A stretch of 64,000 nucleotides of DNA from CAWCCP01 sp963701245 (GTDB lineage Bacteria > Patescibacteriota > Saccharimonadia > Saccharimonadales > UBA4665): NCBI GenBank assembly GCA_963701245.1, contig OY969576.1, forward strand, positions 1,837,430 through 1,901,429, in the 5' to 3' direction. How positions within the stretch are numbered: the stretch's first letter is position 1; each line of letters starts with the position of its first letter. The notes beneath the pieces are model-generated. The model was given only the letters and a program-made list of their open reading frames with translations. It made no database searches and was not told where the DNA came from. Positions 38,992 to 48,175 of the stretch are shown in pieces. The translations under genes and the position numbers were made by a program.

Positions 38992-40083
38992 ATGTCAAAA
39001 GATACGTTAACTATGGATGAGCTGCTTGCCAGCAGCGATATTACCGGTTTAAGCACCGGCGATGTCGTTGAGGGTATTGTCACTGTCATAAAAAAGAATG
39101 AAGTCTGGATTGATCTAGGTGCACGAGGCGTCGGGGTAGTGATGCGTCGAGAAATCGGACATGGCCAACAGTTAGAGATTGGTCAAAGCGTCACAGTCAG
39201 TGTTGTTGATCCAGAAATGGAAGAGGGTCACGCCTTACTCAGCATGAAACGAGCTGTTAAAGATCGTGGCTGGGATGAATTGCAGAGAATATTTGACGCC
39301 AATGAAATCGTTGAAGTTGTTGCCTATGATGCCAACAGAGGTGGTTTATTGGTCGAACTTGAAGGAATCAGAGGCTTTTTGCCTGTAAGTCAGTTGGCTG
39401 CCGGTCACTATCCTAGAGTGTCGGGCGCTGACAAGGACGAAATCTTACAAAAACTCAACGCATTAACTAATAAGCCTTTACGAGTACGCGTACTTGATGT
39501 AAGTCGTAGGGACAATAAGTTAATATTTTCTGAGAAAGAAGCAGTCAAAGACGATATGCAGGTCCGTTTCAATGAACTAAAGGTTGGAGATGTCGTAGAA
39601 GGTGTCGTCACTGGTGTGATTGATTTCGGAGCTTTCGTGAACGTTGATGGTATTGAAGGGTTAATTCACATTTCAGAAATCTCCTGGGAGCGCGTGGATA
39701 ATCCTCGTAATTACGTTAAAGTTGGCGAGACTCTTAAAGCGAAGATAATTGCAATCGATAGAGATCGTTTAAGTCTCAGCCTGAAACAAATGAGTGAAGA
39801 TCCTTGGCTCGAGCAAGTCAAAGATTTCAAGGTTGACGAGGTTGTCGAAGGTAAAGTAACACGGATAACCCCATTTGGCGCCTTTGTACAATTAAGCCCG
39901 AGCGTTGAAGCGCTTGTCCATGTTTCGGAGATGAGTGATGATGAGACGGTTGACCCGGAAAAGTTATTTCAGTTGAACGAAAAGAAGCAATTCAAGGTTC
40001 TCGACATAGATACCGAGAACCGAAAAATTGCATTGAGTCTTAAAGACGCGAAAGTAAAATCTAAGGCTAAAGCTAAAAAGTAA
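38992..40083 (+). CDS. rpsA: 30S ribosomal protein S1-like, four S1 domains
   Basis: About 363 residues with four S1 RNA-binding domains in tandem. They begin near GDVVEGIVTVIKKNEVWIDLG, NEIVEVVAYDANRGGLLVELEG, GDVVEGVVTGVIDFGAFVNVDG, and DEVVEGKVTRITPFGAFVQLS. The third and fourth have the canonical GAFV...GLIHISE pattern. The C-terminus is a basic Lys/Ala tail. S1 helps the 30S subunit bind mRNA; E. coli S1 has six domains, and four-domain forms are common in Gram-positive bacteria. The ATG at 38992 is 10 bases after AAGGAGG, while the ATG at 38983 would touch the Shine-Dalgarno and is less likely. infB follows after 52 bases, so the two probably share a transcript. Confidence 0.85.
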   Translation: MSKDTLTMDELLASSDITGLSTGDVVEGIVTVIKKNEVWIDLGARGVGVVMRREIGHGQQLEIGQSVTVSVVDPEMEEGHALLSMKRAVKDRGWDELQRIFDANEIVEVVAYDANRGGLLVELEGIRGFLPVSQLAAGHYPRVSGADKDEILQKLNALTNKPLRVRVLDVSRRDNKLIFSEKEAVKDDMQVRFNELKVGDVVEGVVTGVIDFGAFVNVDGIEGLIHISEISWERVDNPRNYVKVGETLKAKIIAIDRDRLSLSLKQMSEDPWLEQVKDFKVDEVVEGKVTRITPFGAFVQLSPSVEALVHVSEMSDDETVDPEKLFQLNEKKQFKVLDIDTENRKIALSLKDAKVKSKAKAKK

Positions 40084-40135
40084 TGTCGTGAATGTAGTAT
40101 AGAGCCTTATATAAGGCAGAAAGGAGTCGACGATA

Positions 40136-41914
40136 ATGACAGACAATACGACCGCAACAGCAATCGAAATCGAAGATATGATAACCGTCGGCACCCTAGC
40201 CGAAAAGGCATCTATACCAGTCTCTCGTCTTATCAGCGAGCTGATGAAAAACGGCATCATGGCTACCGTAAATGAGCGAATAGATTTTGATACAGCTCAA
40301 ATTATTGTTGAAGAGCTTGGTTTACCATTATCGCTTGTAAAAAAGGTAGTAAGCAGCGACGAGCCAATTGTAAGGGCAAAACCTGCGAGTGGTACCAATG
40401 CGCAGCCCAGACCTCCAGTTGTGGCAGTGATGGGTCATGTTGATCATGGGAAAACGAGCCTCTTAGATGCGATACGTGGTGCTAATGTCGTGAAAGGTGA
40501 AGCTGGCGGAATCACTCAGCACATATCTGCGTATCAGATCGATCATAATGGTCGGGTCATAACTTTTTTGGACACTCCTGGCCATGAAGCTTTTGCGGCT
40601 ATTAGAGAACATGGAGCAATGCTCACTGATATTGTAATTATTGTTGTAGCTGCCGATGACGGAATAAAACCGCAGACTATAGAGGCAATTAAATTTGCGC
40701 GTAAAGCCGGTGTCAAAATGATTGTGGCAGTCAATAAAATCGATAAAGAATCAGCAGATATCAACCGAATTAAACAGCAGCTATCTGAGCAGGATCTTCT
40801 CATTGAAGAATGGGGAGGCGATACAATTTTGCTACCGGTTTCGGCAAAGACCAAGCAGGGTATTCCCGAACTACTTGATATGATCCTACTTGTCACAGAT
40901 GTTGAAGATTTAAAAGCTGATACTGATGGTACGGCAAGTGGATTGATAATTGAGGCTCATCTGGAGCAAGGCCGAGGCCCTGTTGCGCAAGCTCTCGTCG
41001 AGACTGGAACCTTGAAACTTGGTGATTTTATCGTAGCTGGTGGTAGTTATGCCAAAATCCGTATTCTTGAGACTACTGAAGGTACCGCCATTAAGGCTGC
41101 AACCCCTTCAACTCCAGTTACAATCACTGGGTTTAAGTCTTTGCCTGAATTTGGCGATGACTTCAATGTAGTCTCGAATGAAAAGGCTGCACGTTCCCAG
41201 ATTGCTCAGTTGATTCAGCGTAATCAAAGTGCTGGAGGTCGGCTAGACATCGGAAGTAATGAACTTATCAAGATGATAAATCGCAATAATCGTCTACAAG
41301 AATTAAATGTGATTATCAAAGCTGATGTGCAGGGATCGCTAACTTCAGTTGTTGATAGTTTGAAATCACTTGATACCGACGAAGTTTCTGTGAGAGTAGT
41401 AGGCTCTGGTGTTGGCCCAATAAGTGAAAATGATCTTCATCTAGCTCATACTAGTAGTGCGATAGTCTATGGTTTTAATGTAACGATGTCCGCGAGTAGC
41501 AGACAACAAGCCAGTCGAGACAAAGTCTCAGTCAAGCTCTATAAAGTAATTTACGAACTCATAGATGACGTTAAAAATGAATTAAGCAATTTATTAAGTC
41601 CAGAAATCATAGAAACAGTTATAGGTAGTCTGCAGGTAAAAGGTATCTTTAAAACTACTAAATCATCCGTAATCTGTGGTGGAGAGGTCATAAAGGGCAA
41701 AATGGTTGTCCCCTCACAGGCTCGCATATTTAGGGGAGAAGAAAAATTGGGTGAGGTAGAAGTAACCAATTTAAAACGTGGACCAATAGAAGCGAAAGAA
41801 GTCTTTGAAGGTGAAATGTGTGGAATAAGCTTTAATACTTCCAAACGAATCGAATTACAAATTGACGATCAAATCAACTTCTTTAGCAGTGAAATTGTCC
41901 AACGACGTCTATAA
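40136..41914 (+). CDS. infB: translation initiation factor IF-2
   Basis: 592 residues, with a short N-terminal region (VGTLAEKASIPVSRLISELMKNG, the IF-2 N-terminal fold) and then the GTPase domain. G1 is GHVDHGKTS near residue 100, followed by G2 GGITQHIS, G3 DTPGHEAF, G4 NKID and G5 SAK. Domains II-IV follow and end with the usual initiator-tRNA-binding domain (KRGPIEAKEVFEGEMCGISF). It lacks the long N-terminal extension of the E. coli protein (890 residues), as is common in small genomes. IF-2 delivers formyl-Met-tRNA to the 30S subunit, which fits the fmt and def genes nearby. AAAGGAG precedes the ATG. Confidence 0.95.
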   Translation: MTDNTTATAIEIEDMITVGTLAEKASIPVSRLISELMKNGIMATVNERIDFDTAQIIVEELGLPLSLVKKVVSSDEPIVRAKPASGTNAQPRPPVVAVMGHVDHGKTSLLDAIRGANVVKGEAGGITQHISAYQIDHNGRVITFLDTPGHEAFAAIREHGAMLTDIVIIVVAADDGIKPQTIEAIKFARKAGVKMIVAVNKIDKESADINRIKQQLSEQDLLIEEWGGDTILLPVSAKTKQGIPELLDMILLVTDVEDLKADTDGTASGLIIEAHLEQGRGPVAQALVETGTLKLGDFIVAGGSYAKIRILETTEGTAIKAATPSTPVTITGFKSLPEFGDDFNVVSNEKAARSQIAQLIQRNQSAGGRLDIGSNELIKMINRNNRLQELNVIIKADVQGSLTSVVDSLKSLDTDEVSVRVVGSGVGPISENDLHLAHTSSAIVYGFNVTMSASSRQQASRDKVSVKLYKVIYELIDDVKNELSNLLSPEIIETVIGSLQVKGIFKTTKSSVICGGEVIKGKMVVPSQARIFRGEEKLGEVEVTNLKRGPIEAKEVFEGEMCGISFNTSKRIELQIDDQINFFSSEIVQRRL

Positions 41915-42000
41915 AGTAGACAATTTTAGTGATTGAGATAAGTCATCATATGGACTACTATGTGATGGTATAATTAGTATATATTTTAAGGACACTTTGA

Positions 42001-42408
42001 ATGATAAAGATCGATAACAGTTTACTGCAAGAGCTTGGTTTAGATTCGTTACCCGACACTGAAAAAGACAGTCTGTTAAAACACATTTATGAAACATTAG
42101 AAATGCGCGTAGGTATGCGCTTAGCTGACCAAATGAGCAATGAACAATTGGATGAGTTTGAGCAGTATTTTGAAGCTAAAGATGATGCTGGAGCTTTTAA
42201 GTGGCTGGAGACAAATTTTCCTAACTATAAAGATGTTGTCCAAGATGAATTCGATAAGCTAAAACTCGAGGTACATCAATCCGCACCACAAATACTGTCT
42301 GCGGGCCAACCACAACAACCTTATCCTAATAATCCTCATACTATGCCACCAAGTGGTCAGCAACAACCTCCACCTCTACCTCCGGCTGACGGTCCAGTTG
42401 GTTATTAA
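42001..42408 (+). CDS. DUF5663-like small protein with Pro/Gln-rich tail
   Basis: 135 residues. The first 95 form an all-helical domain (LLQELGLDSLPDTEKDSLL...LADQMSNEQLDEFEQYF...WLETNFPNYKDVVQDEFDKLK). The remaining 40 are Pro/Gln-rich (QPQQPYPNN, QQQPPPLPPADG). The helical part matches my memory of DUF5663, a domain found mainly in CPR bacteria with no known function. A TATAAT box lies about 30 bases upstream and AAGGA precedes the start. Its last bases overlap the end of the convergent fmt gene by 4 bases. Confidence 0.6.
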   Translation: MIKIDNSLLQELGLDSLPDTEKDSLLKHIYETLEMRVGMRLADQMSNEQLDEFEQYFEAKDDAGAFKWLETNFPNYKDVVQDEFDKLKLEVHQSAPQILSAGQPQQPYPNNPHTMPPSGQQQPPPLPPADGPVGY

Positions 42409-43373
42409 GAATTCCTTCGATAACCTCTTAAAAAGGCTTCAATATCCATCTCTTTACCGCCTGCTGGAATTAGTCTATCAATCATAAAGTAGTCCTTGGA
42501 AGTTTCTGTGCCTAGAGTGTTAGGCTCCGTGCGAATTCCTGCTTTTGACTTCCCATGTAAATCATTGAAGTTGAAGCCATCAAGATTAAATTTTTTTGAT
42601 TCTTGGGGTTCAGTATGTGCTTTTGTAATAGTAACACCTACGTCATTTATTGTGGTTTTGCTTTTTGGCCAGCCCGCGTAAGCTCTTACTTCCCGCTCTA
42701 ACTGAACTGCAGGTTTCTGCCAATCAAGGATACTAGATTCCTTCGTTATCAGCTTGTCATATGTTGCCTCAGTATCATTTTGATTTGATGGTTGAGCAGT
42801 GTTTTTTAAGATATTTGGCAAAGTTTCTATAAGCATTTCGGAACCAATTTTCAGCAATAAATTAGCTAGATTTTGCTTTGACTCATCGCCATTCACTGCC
42901 GACTCTTTTTGATGAAATATTTTACCGCTATCCATCTTGGCGGATAACTGCATTAGCGAAACACCGGTTTTGGTTTCGCCATTTAGAATGACACTTTCAA
43001 TGGGCGTCGGACCTCTATGTCGTGGGAGTAATGAAGGGTGAATATTAATGATACCGAATGGAAAAAGATCAATTATCTCTTGGGGGATAATCTTACCAAA
43101 CGCCGCCAATATCCCAATATCAGCGTTTGATGTCGTGATGATCTCTTTCACGGCTTGTCTATCGGTATAATGGATTACCTCGATATTATGATTGTGTGCA
43201 ATCTGAATAATTTCGACTTCCCGCGGTTTTCTGGAAGTTTGACTATCTTTTTGAGCAATTATGACACTAACGATGTTGTATCCAGCATCGAGTAGGGATC
43301 GTAATGCATATACTGGAGAAGTAACCCCGGTAGCTAATCTTTCATTCCCAAAGAATATAATTTCGTTCGACAT
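42405..43373 (-). CDS. fmt: methionyl-tRNA formyltransferase
   Basis: 322 residues. The N-terminal Rossmann-like domain starts IIFFGNERLATGVTSPVYALRSLL. The hallmark formyl-transfer segment reads INIHPSLLPRHRGPTPIESVILNGETKTGVSLMQL, with the catalytic Asn-His pair and the SLLPR motif. A C-terminal OB-like domain follows (ILDWQKPAVQLEREVRAYAGWPKS). The enzyme formylates the initiator Met-tRNA. Its start lies inside the end of def (32-base overlap), so the two are translationally coupled, and they act on opposite ends of the same cycle: Fmt adds the formyl group and Def removes it from the nascent chain. Confidence 0.9.
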   Translation of the reverse strand: MSNEIIFFGNERLATGVTSPVYALRSLLDAGYNIVSVIIAQKDSQTSRKPREVEIIQIAHNHNIEVIHYTDRQAVKEIITTSNADIGILAAFGKIIPQEIIDLFPFGIINIHPSLLPRHRGPTPIESVILNGETKTGVSLMQLSAKMDSGKIFHQKESAVNGDESKQNLANLLLKIGSEMLIETLPNILKNTAQPSNQNDTEATYDKLITKESSILDWQKPAVQLEREVRAYAGWPKSKTTINDVGVTITKAHTEPQESKKFNLDGFNFNDLHGKSKAGIRTEPNTLGTETSKDYFMIDRLIPAGGKEMDIEAFLRGYRRNS

Positions 43374-43917
43374 CTTCTTTATAGTTTAACGGTTGAAGTT
43401 TGCCATCATCGTCAAGACGATAAAATGCTTTCGGATTTCCCTTGATATGGTCAATGTAGACAATACCATTAGTATGGTCTATTTCATGCTGAAATATTCT
43501 CGCTAAAAACCCCTCCGCTGTTACACGGAAAACCTTACCATTTAGATCTAATGCCTTTACTTTCACCTTCTTAGATCTGACTACTTTTCCATAGATATTA
43601 GGGACACTTAGGCAACCCTCTAAGTCTTCAACGAGCTCTTCTGAGGCCTTGGTGATTTCTGGATTAATAAACGTGGTAAAAGTGTGATCAGATTTATCAT
43701 CATAATTGTTTCTGACGATTATAATTCGATAGAGTTTATCAATTTGCACTGCTGCCAGAGCTACGCCAACTTCGTGGTCTCGGCTTTCATCCCAGTTAAT
43801 TGTCGCCAACTCCATATCCTGTACAATTTGTCGGATAGTTGGAGTGATAAGTCCTACTCGCTCTGATTTTTGCCTCAAGTGCGGATTAGGGAGAGAAATG
43901 ATATCGTCTTTGGTCAT
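43342..43917 (-). CDS. def: peptide deformylase
   Basis: 191 residues with the three deformylase motifs: GVALAAVQI (motif 1, with Val where Gly-x-Gly often has a second Gly), EGCLSVPN (motif 2, Cys ligand), and QHEIDHTNG (motif 3, HExxH). The enzyme removes the formyl group from new proteins using Fe2+ or Zn2+. A TATACT -10 box on the minus strand (43931-43926) ends 8 bases before the ATG with TTGAAG 16 bases further up, so the mRNA is probably leaderless. def overlaps fmt downstream. Confidence 0.92.
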   Translation of the reverse strand: MTKDDIISLPNPHLRQKSERVGLITPTIRQIVQDMELATINWDESRDHEVGVALAAVQIDKLYRIIIVRNNYDDKSDHTFTTFINPEITKASEELVEDLEGCLSVPNIYGKVVRSKKVKVKALDLNGKVFRVTAEGFLARIFQHEIDHTNGIVYIDHIKGNPKAFYRLDDDGKLQPLNYKEDVERNYILWE

Positions 43918-43968
43918 TGCAACAAAGTATATCGTAGACCGATCCTACTTCAAAAGCGAATTTTGTCG

Positions 43969-45906
43969 TTATAACAGATCGAGAGGATCAATGTCATATG
44001 ACCATCCGCTAGGGATCAATTTTATAAGCTTCAGGAGTTCATTACGATGCAACGATTTTACGACTAGCTGCCACTGATATTTCTTTTGAAAACGCTCGTA
44101 AAAGCTTGGCGACGGTCCCTCAACGAGCACCTTTAAACCGTTGTGCAGAAGCGCTTCTTTCAAAGCTTCTGCAGCTTTGGCTGCTGCAGCTGAAGTTGAT
44201 CGACGAACAGATAACTTCATGATGTAGCAAAAAGGTGGGAACAGATACTGCTCGCGAGTTGCCAGCTCGGTCTTATAAAAACTTTGGTAGTCATTGGCGA
44301 TAGCTGCTTTGATGATGGGATGCTTCGGATGGTAGGTTTGAATAATAGCCTGTCCGTCAATATGACCACGGCCAATCCTTCCAAGAATTTGACTCAAAAG
44401 TTGATAGGTTCTTTCTTGCGAAGAGAAGTCTGGTAAGTAAAGGCTAGTATCGGCTAGCAATACTCCTAATGTTCGCAAGTTGGGCAAGTCGAGGCCTTTT
44501 GCTAATAATTGTGTTCCGATTATAATGTCAAATTTGCCAGAATATATCGCTTCGTATTGTTGTTCAAAACGTTCCATCTTAGTATTATCTGTATCAAATC
44601 GAGCGACTCTAGCATAGGGAAATAATCTGTTAACTTCTTCGACTATGGCTTTTGTGCCGGCGGTTTTGTATAAAACATTTGGGAACGAGCAAACGGGACA
44701 TTGATTGATAATCCCAGTGTGATAATTACAACTGTGGCATCGTAAAGTGTGGCTATCTCCGTGGTATGTAAGCGGCAAATCGCAATGCGGACATATCGCT
44801 TGCCAGCCACAATTTTCGCACATAACAAGTCGAGCAGTACCTCGCCGATTCAAATAGAGCAGACTTTGCTGTTTATTTTGTAAAGCTGTTTCTACTGCTG
44901 CTAGAAGGGGGTTACTTATTTGGTGTGACTTCGTATATAAATCCTTATCTTTTCGATCAACTACGAGTATATCTTTCCTGGTTTGCCGATTTGTTTTTGC
45001 TAACTGATCAAGTGTAATAATAGGCCGATGCTTTTGTTCGGCTAGATAGTAGTCGGCGAGTGATGGCGTAGCAGAACCATAAATCACTGTAGCTCGGGAA
45101 ATGCCAGCAAGGTATGAAGCGACTCGGCCAGTCTGATAATGTGGCGACTGCTCTTGTTTATAAGCGGTTTCGTGTGACTCATCTAAGACTATTAAGCCAA
45201 GGTTTCGAATCGGGCTAAAAAGTGCCGAGCGAGGTCCAATGATAACCATTGGGTTTTTAGATTTGAGAATTTGCAGCCAAATGAGGAGTCTTTTTTTCGC
45301 AGTTTGTTGTGAATGAATAGTAAGGACACTATCACTAAAAACCGCTTTAAAATGTTTTTCGAGTTGTGATGTCAGGCTAATTTCAGGAGTTAACATCAGG
45401 GCGGAACGATTGTTTTCCATTGTTTCAATAGCTTTTTCTATATATATTCTTGTTTTACCACTACCGGTCACGCCTCTCAGTAAATAACCTCCAGAATCGT
45501 TAATTTCTTCGACTGCTGCCGATTGATCGTTAGTAAGGGTCGGCAATGAGGTGCGATCGATACTAGTAGCATCTACTCCAGTTGTTTCAAGTATGGCCTT
45601 ATCGGAAATTGTCGGCGGTAAAAATAGCTGGGTTAACACTCCAATTGGCGCTGGATAATAGGACTGTAGCCACAGGCTCAAATTAAGCAGAGTATTCGGT
45701 ATTTCTGGCAGATCGAGATTTCTAATAATATTTTTTGTTTTAAATCGTGGCCTACTGGTAAGCCCCACGACAAAACCAAGTACTTGCTCATTCTGCAGTT
45801 CAACTTCTACTATGGCTCCGCTTTTCAAACGCTGATCACTAGAGTAAGTAAGTGCTTCTGAACCGTGATACCGATTACTCCGAACCCAAACAAGGTAATA
45901 AAACAT
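43969..45906 (-). CDS. priA: primosomal protein N' (replication restart helicase)
   Basis: 645 residues. The N-terminal 3'-DNA-end-binding domain is followed by a helicase core with Walker A GVTGSGKTRIYIE and DESH in the Walker B position (IVLDESHETAYK). A zinc-binding region with four Cys pairs comes next (CENCGWQAICPHCDLPL...LRCHSCNYHTG...CPVC), then helicase domain 2 (GTQLLAKGLDLPNLRTLGVLLAD, QILGRIGRGHIDGQAIIQTY). PriA rebuilds stalled replication forks. It is somewhat shorter than E. coli PriA (732 residues). TATACT at 45919-45914 ends 7 bases before the ATG, so it is another leaderless candidate. Confidence 0.93.
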   Translation of the reverse strand: MFYYLVWVRSNRYHGSEALTYSSDQRLKSGAIVEVELQNEQVLGFVVGLTSRPRFKTKNIIRNLDLPEIPNTLLNLSLWLQSYYPAPIGVLTQLFLPPTISDKAILETTGVDATSIDRTSLPTLTNDQSAAVEEINDSGGYLLRGVTGSGKTRIYIEKAIETMENNRSALMLTPEISLTSQLEKHFKAVFSDSVLTIHSQQTAKKRLLIWLQILKSKNPMVIIGPRSALFSPIRNLGLIVLDESHETAYKQEQSPHYQTGRVASYLAGISRATVIYGSATPSLADYYLAEQKHRPIITLDQLAKTNRQTRKDILVVDRKDKDLYTKSHQISNPLLAAVETALQNKQQSLLYLNRRGTARLVMCENCGWQAICPHCDLPLTYHGDSHTLRCHSCNYHTGIINQCPVCSFPNVLYKTAGTKAIVEEVNRLFPYARVARFDTDNTKMERFEQQYEAIYSGKFDIIIGTQLLAKGLDLPNLRTLGVLLADTSLYLPDFSSQERTYQLLSQILGRIGRGHIDGQAIIQTYHPKHPIIKAAIANDYQSFYKTELATREQYLFPPFCYIMKLSVRRSTSAAAAKAAEALKEALLHNGLKVLVEGPSPSFYERFQKKYQWQLVVKSLHRNELLKLIKLIPSGWSYDIDPLDLL

Positions 45907-46063
45907 ACTAAATAGTATAGAGTAGATTTTTACAATTATCGTATCTGTCGTCTCTAACTTAGAAACGAGTTTAGGGAAGAAGGTATCAACAAAATGTGTT
46001 GCTAAATAATTTTTAGATAGTTATACTAATATTTAACGTTGTTTGGTTAACAATAGAGGGCAT

Positions 46064-46354
46064 ATGTTAGACGTTTTCATAACTTCAAGGGTACGGCGTA
46101 AAATCATAGTTATATATGCCAAGTATCCTGATTTTAAGACCCACGTTCGGGGTCTCGCTAAGCTGATCAAAGAAGATGCGGGCAATATTCAACGCGAACT
46201 TAAGCGACTAGAAAAAGTTGGCTTTTTGATTAGTGAACGCCAGGGAAATACTAAAGTTTATTCAACGAACAAGCAATTTCCAATCTTTCGCGAACTCCAA
46301 AGCATAGTGTTAAAGTCACAACGTACAACCCAACAAAAGAGGGTTACGGGTTAA
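46064..46354 (+). CDS. winged-helix DNA-binding protein (ArsR-like)
   Basis: 96 residues from the ATG at 46064 (a TTG at 46043 would add seven). FITSRVRRKIIVIYAKYPDFKTHVRGLAKLI...NIQRELKRLEKVGFLISERQGNTKVYSTNKQFPIFREL is a compact winged helix. The recognition helix is likely in DAGNIQRELKRLEKVG, and the wing is in ISERQGNTKVYSTN. No ligand or metal-binding Cys is present. It is divergent from priA with about 150 bases between, so it may control itself or priA (inference). The GAGGG before the ATG is unusually close (3 bases), so the exact start is uncertain. The second insertion sequence lies 85 bases downstream. Confidence 0.7.
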   Translation: MLDVFITSRVRRKIIVIYAKYPDFKTHVRGLAKLIKEDAGNIQRELKRLEKVGFLISERQGNTKVYSTNKQFPIFRELQSIVLKSQRTTQQKRVTG

Positions 46355-46423
46355 GAAATCCGAGTAGCTCCATCTGGGTGATCTCACAAAGAACTTAATG
46401 TAGTTTTACTCAAACTAGCAAAG

Positions 46424-46438
46424 AGTACATAACAGGTG
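46424..46438. repeat. target-site duplication, left copy
   Basis: AGTACATAACAGGTG, identical to 47900-47914 and in the same orientation. Confidence 0.9.
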
Positions 46439-47899
46439 TGTTAACCCAAATTTAAAAACGTAGCATCCCAAAATTAAAACCGGAGTGATTTTGGTGTTGG
46501 TATCTGCTGGTAGCCAAGTACTTGGTTCTGTCTAAGGAAACGGATCTCTGTAAACTGAGTATCTGGAATAATATGCAGGCTAACAGCCGTGCCATCAGGC
46601 AGATGCCCGGGGACGCTTAAGCTAAGTCCGTCAAAAGAGATTTTGCCATAGCCGTTGACTTTACGTTCTGACCTTAAGCAAAAGATATCCTTGGTTGAGG
46701 TAACCGGTGGTCTAGCTTGAATAACATCAAGCGGCCTAAAACAGCTTCTGTCTTCCTGGATGGCTCTCTCAAATCGCTTAGCCGGTATCTCGCCAGTTGT
46801 TGAATGAACTTGCCGGTTGTTGTAGCGGTCTACCTCCTGAGACAGGATTAAACGGATACCATCAATGGTTTTAACATGATCCCTGGCTGCTCTTCTGACA
46901 ATCCTGTCTTGCAGCCAGTGGTAGGGTCTTTCAATTTTACCTTTAGCTTCCGGGCTCAAGGCATAGGTTACTTTCATGCCGGCTGCTTCAACCGATTGTT
47001 TCCACTGTGGGGCTATGTCGTCAGTGCCAAGTATATGCTGGTAGTTAGCAGCACTTGGACCTTTGTCCCTGTTAACTACATATCTGAAGATAGCGTGGTT
47101 ATCTGAGTAGTACTGGATACCAATACCGTAACTTAAGACTACCGACTCCAGAGCTAGGATGTGCGCCCAAGCTGATTCACGCTCAAACATCTCGGCATAA
47201 AGCAGTTTGCGGCTATGATCGTCAATGGTTGTAATGAGTGACCATTTCTGGGGTTTGCCGTCACCACGGAAGACATACGGCGACCATTGATGGGAAGAGG
47301 CATCATGCTGAAGCAGCATGCCAACCGAATCAGTTAGAACTTCTCTGGTGTGAGCCTTACGTTTAGGCTTCTCAATGTAGTAGTTCCATCTCTTGGCATA
47401 GTTAACGACCGTTTGGGCTGATAGTTTATGTCCGGTACTGGCTTCTACGTTATCTCGGATATATGCGTAGTTAAAGAACATTACCGGATTAGCTGAACTT
47501 TTAATGAGGCCGTGTTCGATCTCTAGTTCCTTACGAATCTGTTTGACTACTACTGACGGTAGGCTACGGGTTGCCCGTATCCTATGGTAGGCTACACTAA
47601 ACTTTTTTGGCTTGTCTCTGAATCTAGCCAGCAGCAGGTAAAACTGACTGTCTTTAATCCCCAGTGACTGCTGAACCTCAGCTTTTGTCTTTATGCCGTC
47701 CTCATACCACTTTAGTAATTGTTTTACCTCATCGTCGCTAAATGTCTTGTGAACCTGGCTCATATCCCCTCCTTATTACAAGCTAAGGATACAGATACCA
47801 ACTCCAATTTTAAATTTGTCTTAACTCCACTCCGATTTTGATTTTGTGTTCTCGATAACTACCTCAAGAAGGTACTCCGATTTTAAATTTGGGCTAACA
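46439..47899 (-). mobile_element. complete insertion sequence with 19-bp inverted repeats
   Basis: 1461 bases running from TG to CA. The terminal inverted repeats are TGTTAACCCAAATTTAAAA (46439-46457) and, read from the other end, TGTTAGCCCAAATTTAAAA (47899-47881), 18 of 19 positions identical. Flanking 15-base duplications are perfect. Inside both ends there are extra copies of an ACTCC-GATTTT/AATTTT-type motif (near 46470-46490, 47804-47815, 47828-47845 and 47873-47885), likely transposase binding sites. Confidence 0.9.
46474..47763 (-). CDS. DDE transposase (integrase core)
   Basis: 429 residues. N-terminal HTH regions (TKAEVQQSLGIKDSQFYLLL; LSAQTVVNYAKRW) precede an rve integrase core. 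The catalytic triad can be read as D in LLQHDASSH, D in YYSDNHAIF and E in KGKIERPYHW. The C-terminal domain carries a beta-rich segment (KISFDGLSLSVPGHLPDG) seen in IS21/ISNCY-type transposases. I cannot settle the IS family; the long target duplication recalls the IS1202-type group. The frame is intact. Confidence 0.85.
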   Translation of the reverse strand: MSQVHKTFSDDEVKQLLKWYEDGIKTKAEVQQSLGIKDSQFYLLLARFRDKPKKFSVAYHRIRATRSLPSVVVKQIRKELEIEHGLIKSSANPVMFFNYAYIRDNVEASTGHKLSAQTVVNYAKRWNYYIEKPKRKAHTREVLTDSVGMLLQHDASSHQWSPYVFRGDGKPQKWSLITTIDDHSRKLLYAEMFERESAWAHILALESVVLSYGIGIQYYSDNHAIFRYVVNRDKGPSAANYQHILGTDDIAPQWKQSVEAAGMKVTYALSPEAKGKIERPYHWLQDRIVRRAARDHVKTIDGIRLILSQEVDRYNNRQVHSTTGEIPAKRFERAIQEDRSCFRPLDVIQARPPVTSTKDIFCLRSERKVNGYGKISFDGLSLSVPGHLPDGTAVSLHIIPDTQFTEIRFLRQNQVLGYQQIPTPKSLRF

Positions 47900-47914
47900 A
47901 GTACATAACAGGTG
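47900..47914. repeat. target-site duplication, right copy
   Basis: AGTACATAACAGGTG. The -35 box of rpsU begins at the very next base. Confidence 0.9.
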
Positions 47915-47943
47915 TTGCAAAATTTAGTCCTATCAGATAAAAT
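47915..47943 (+). promoter_or_regulatory. rpsU promoter, touching the insertion sequence
   Basis: TTGCAA at 47915-47920, 17 bases, TAAAAT at 47938-47943. The -10 box ends 9 bases before the ATG and there is no Shine-Dalgarno, so the transcript is probably leaderless. Confidence 0.6.
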
Positions 47944-47952
47944 ACATCGCTG

Positions 47953-48168
47953 ATGATACAAGTTACAAGAAAAGACCCTAAAGAGTCTGCAGAAAATTTA
48001 TTGCGTCGTTTTAACCGAAAAGTACAACAATCTGGTTCATTAGCGATAGTGAAGCAAAATCTGTTTTTTGAAAAACCAACCAGTAAAACTGAACGTCGCC
48101 GGAAAGCTATTATTCGTCAAGAACGCAAAGCGATTAAGTTAAAGCGAATCAAACTGGGGTTGCGCTAA
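47953..48168 (+). CDS. rpsU: 30S ribosomal protein S21
   Basis: 71 residues: MIQVTRKDPKESAENLLRRF, then KVQQSGSLAIVKQNLFFEKP, and a strongly basic C-terminus. This is the normal bS21 pattern, including the N-terminal beta strand and FEKP segment. S21 sits on the 30S platform near the anti-Shine-Dalgarno and helps initiation. The yqeY-like gene starts 8 bases downstream, an arrangement (rpsU-yqeY) common in bacteria. Confidence 0.92.
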   Translation: MIQVTRKDPKESAENLLRRFNRKVQQSGSLAIVKQNLFFEKPTSKTERRRKAIIRQERKAIKLKRIKLGLR

Positions 48169-48175
48169 ACAAATA

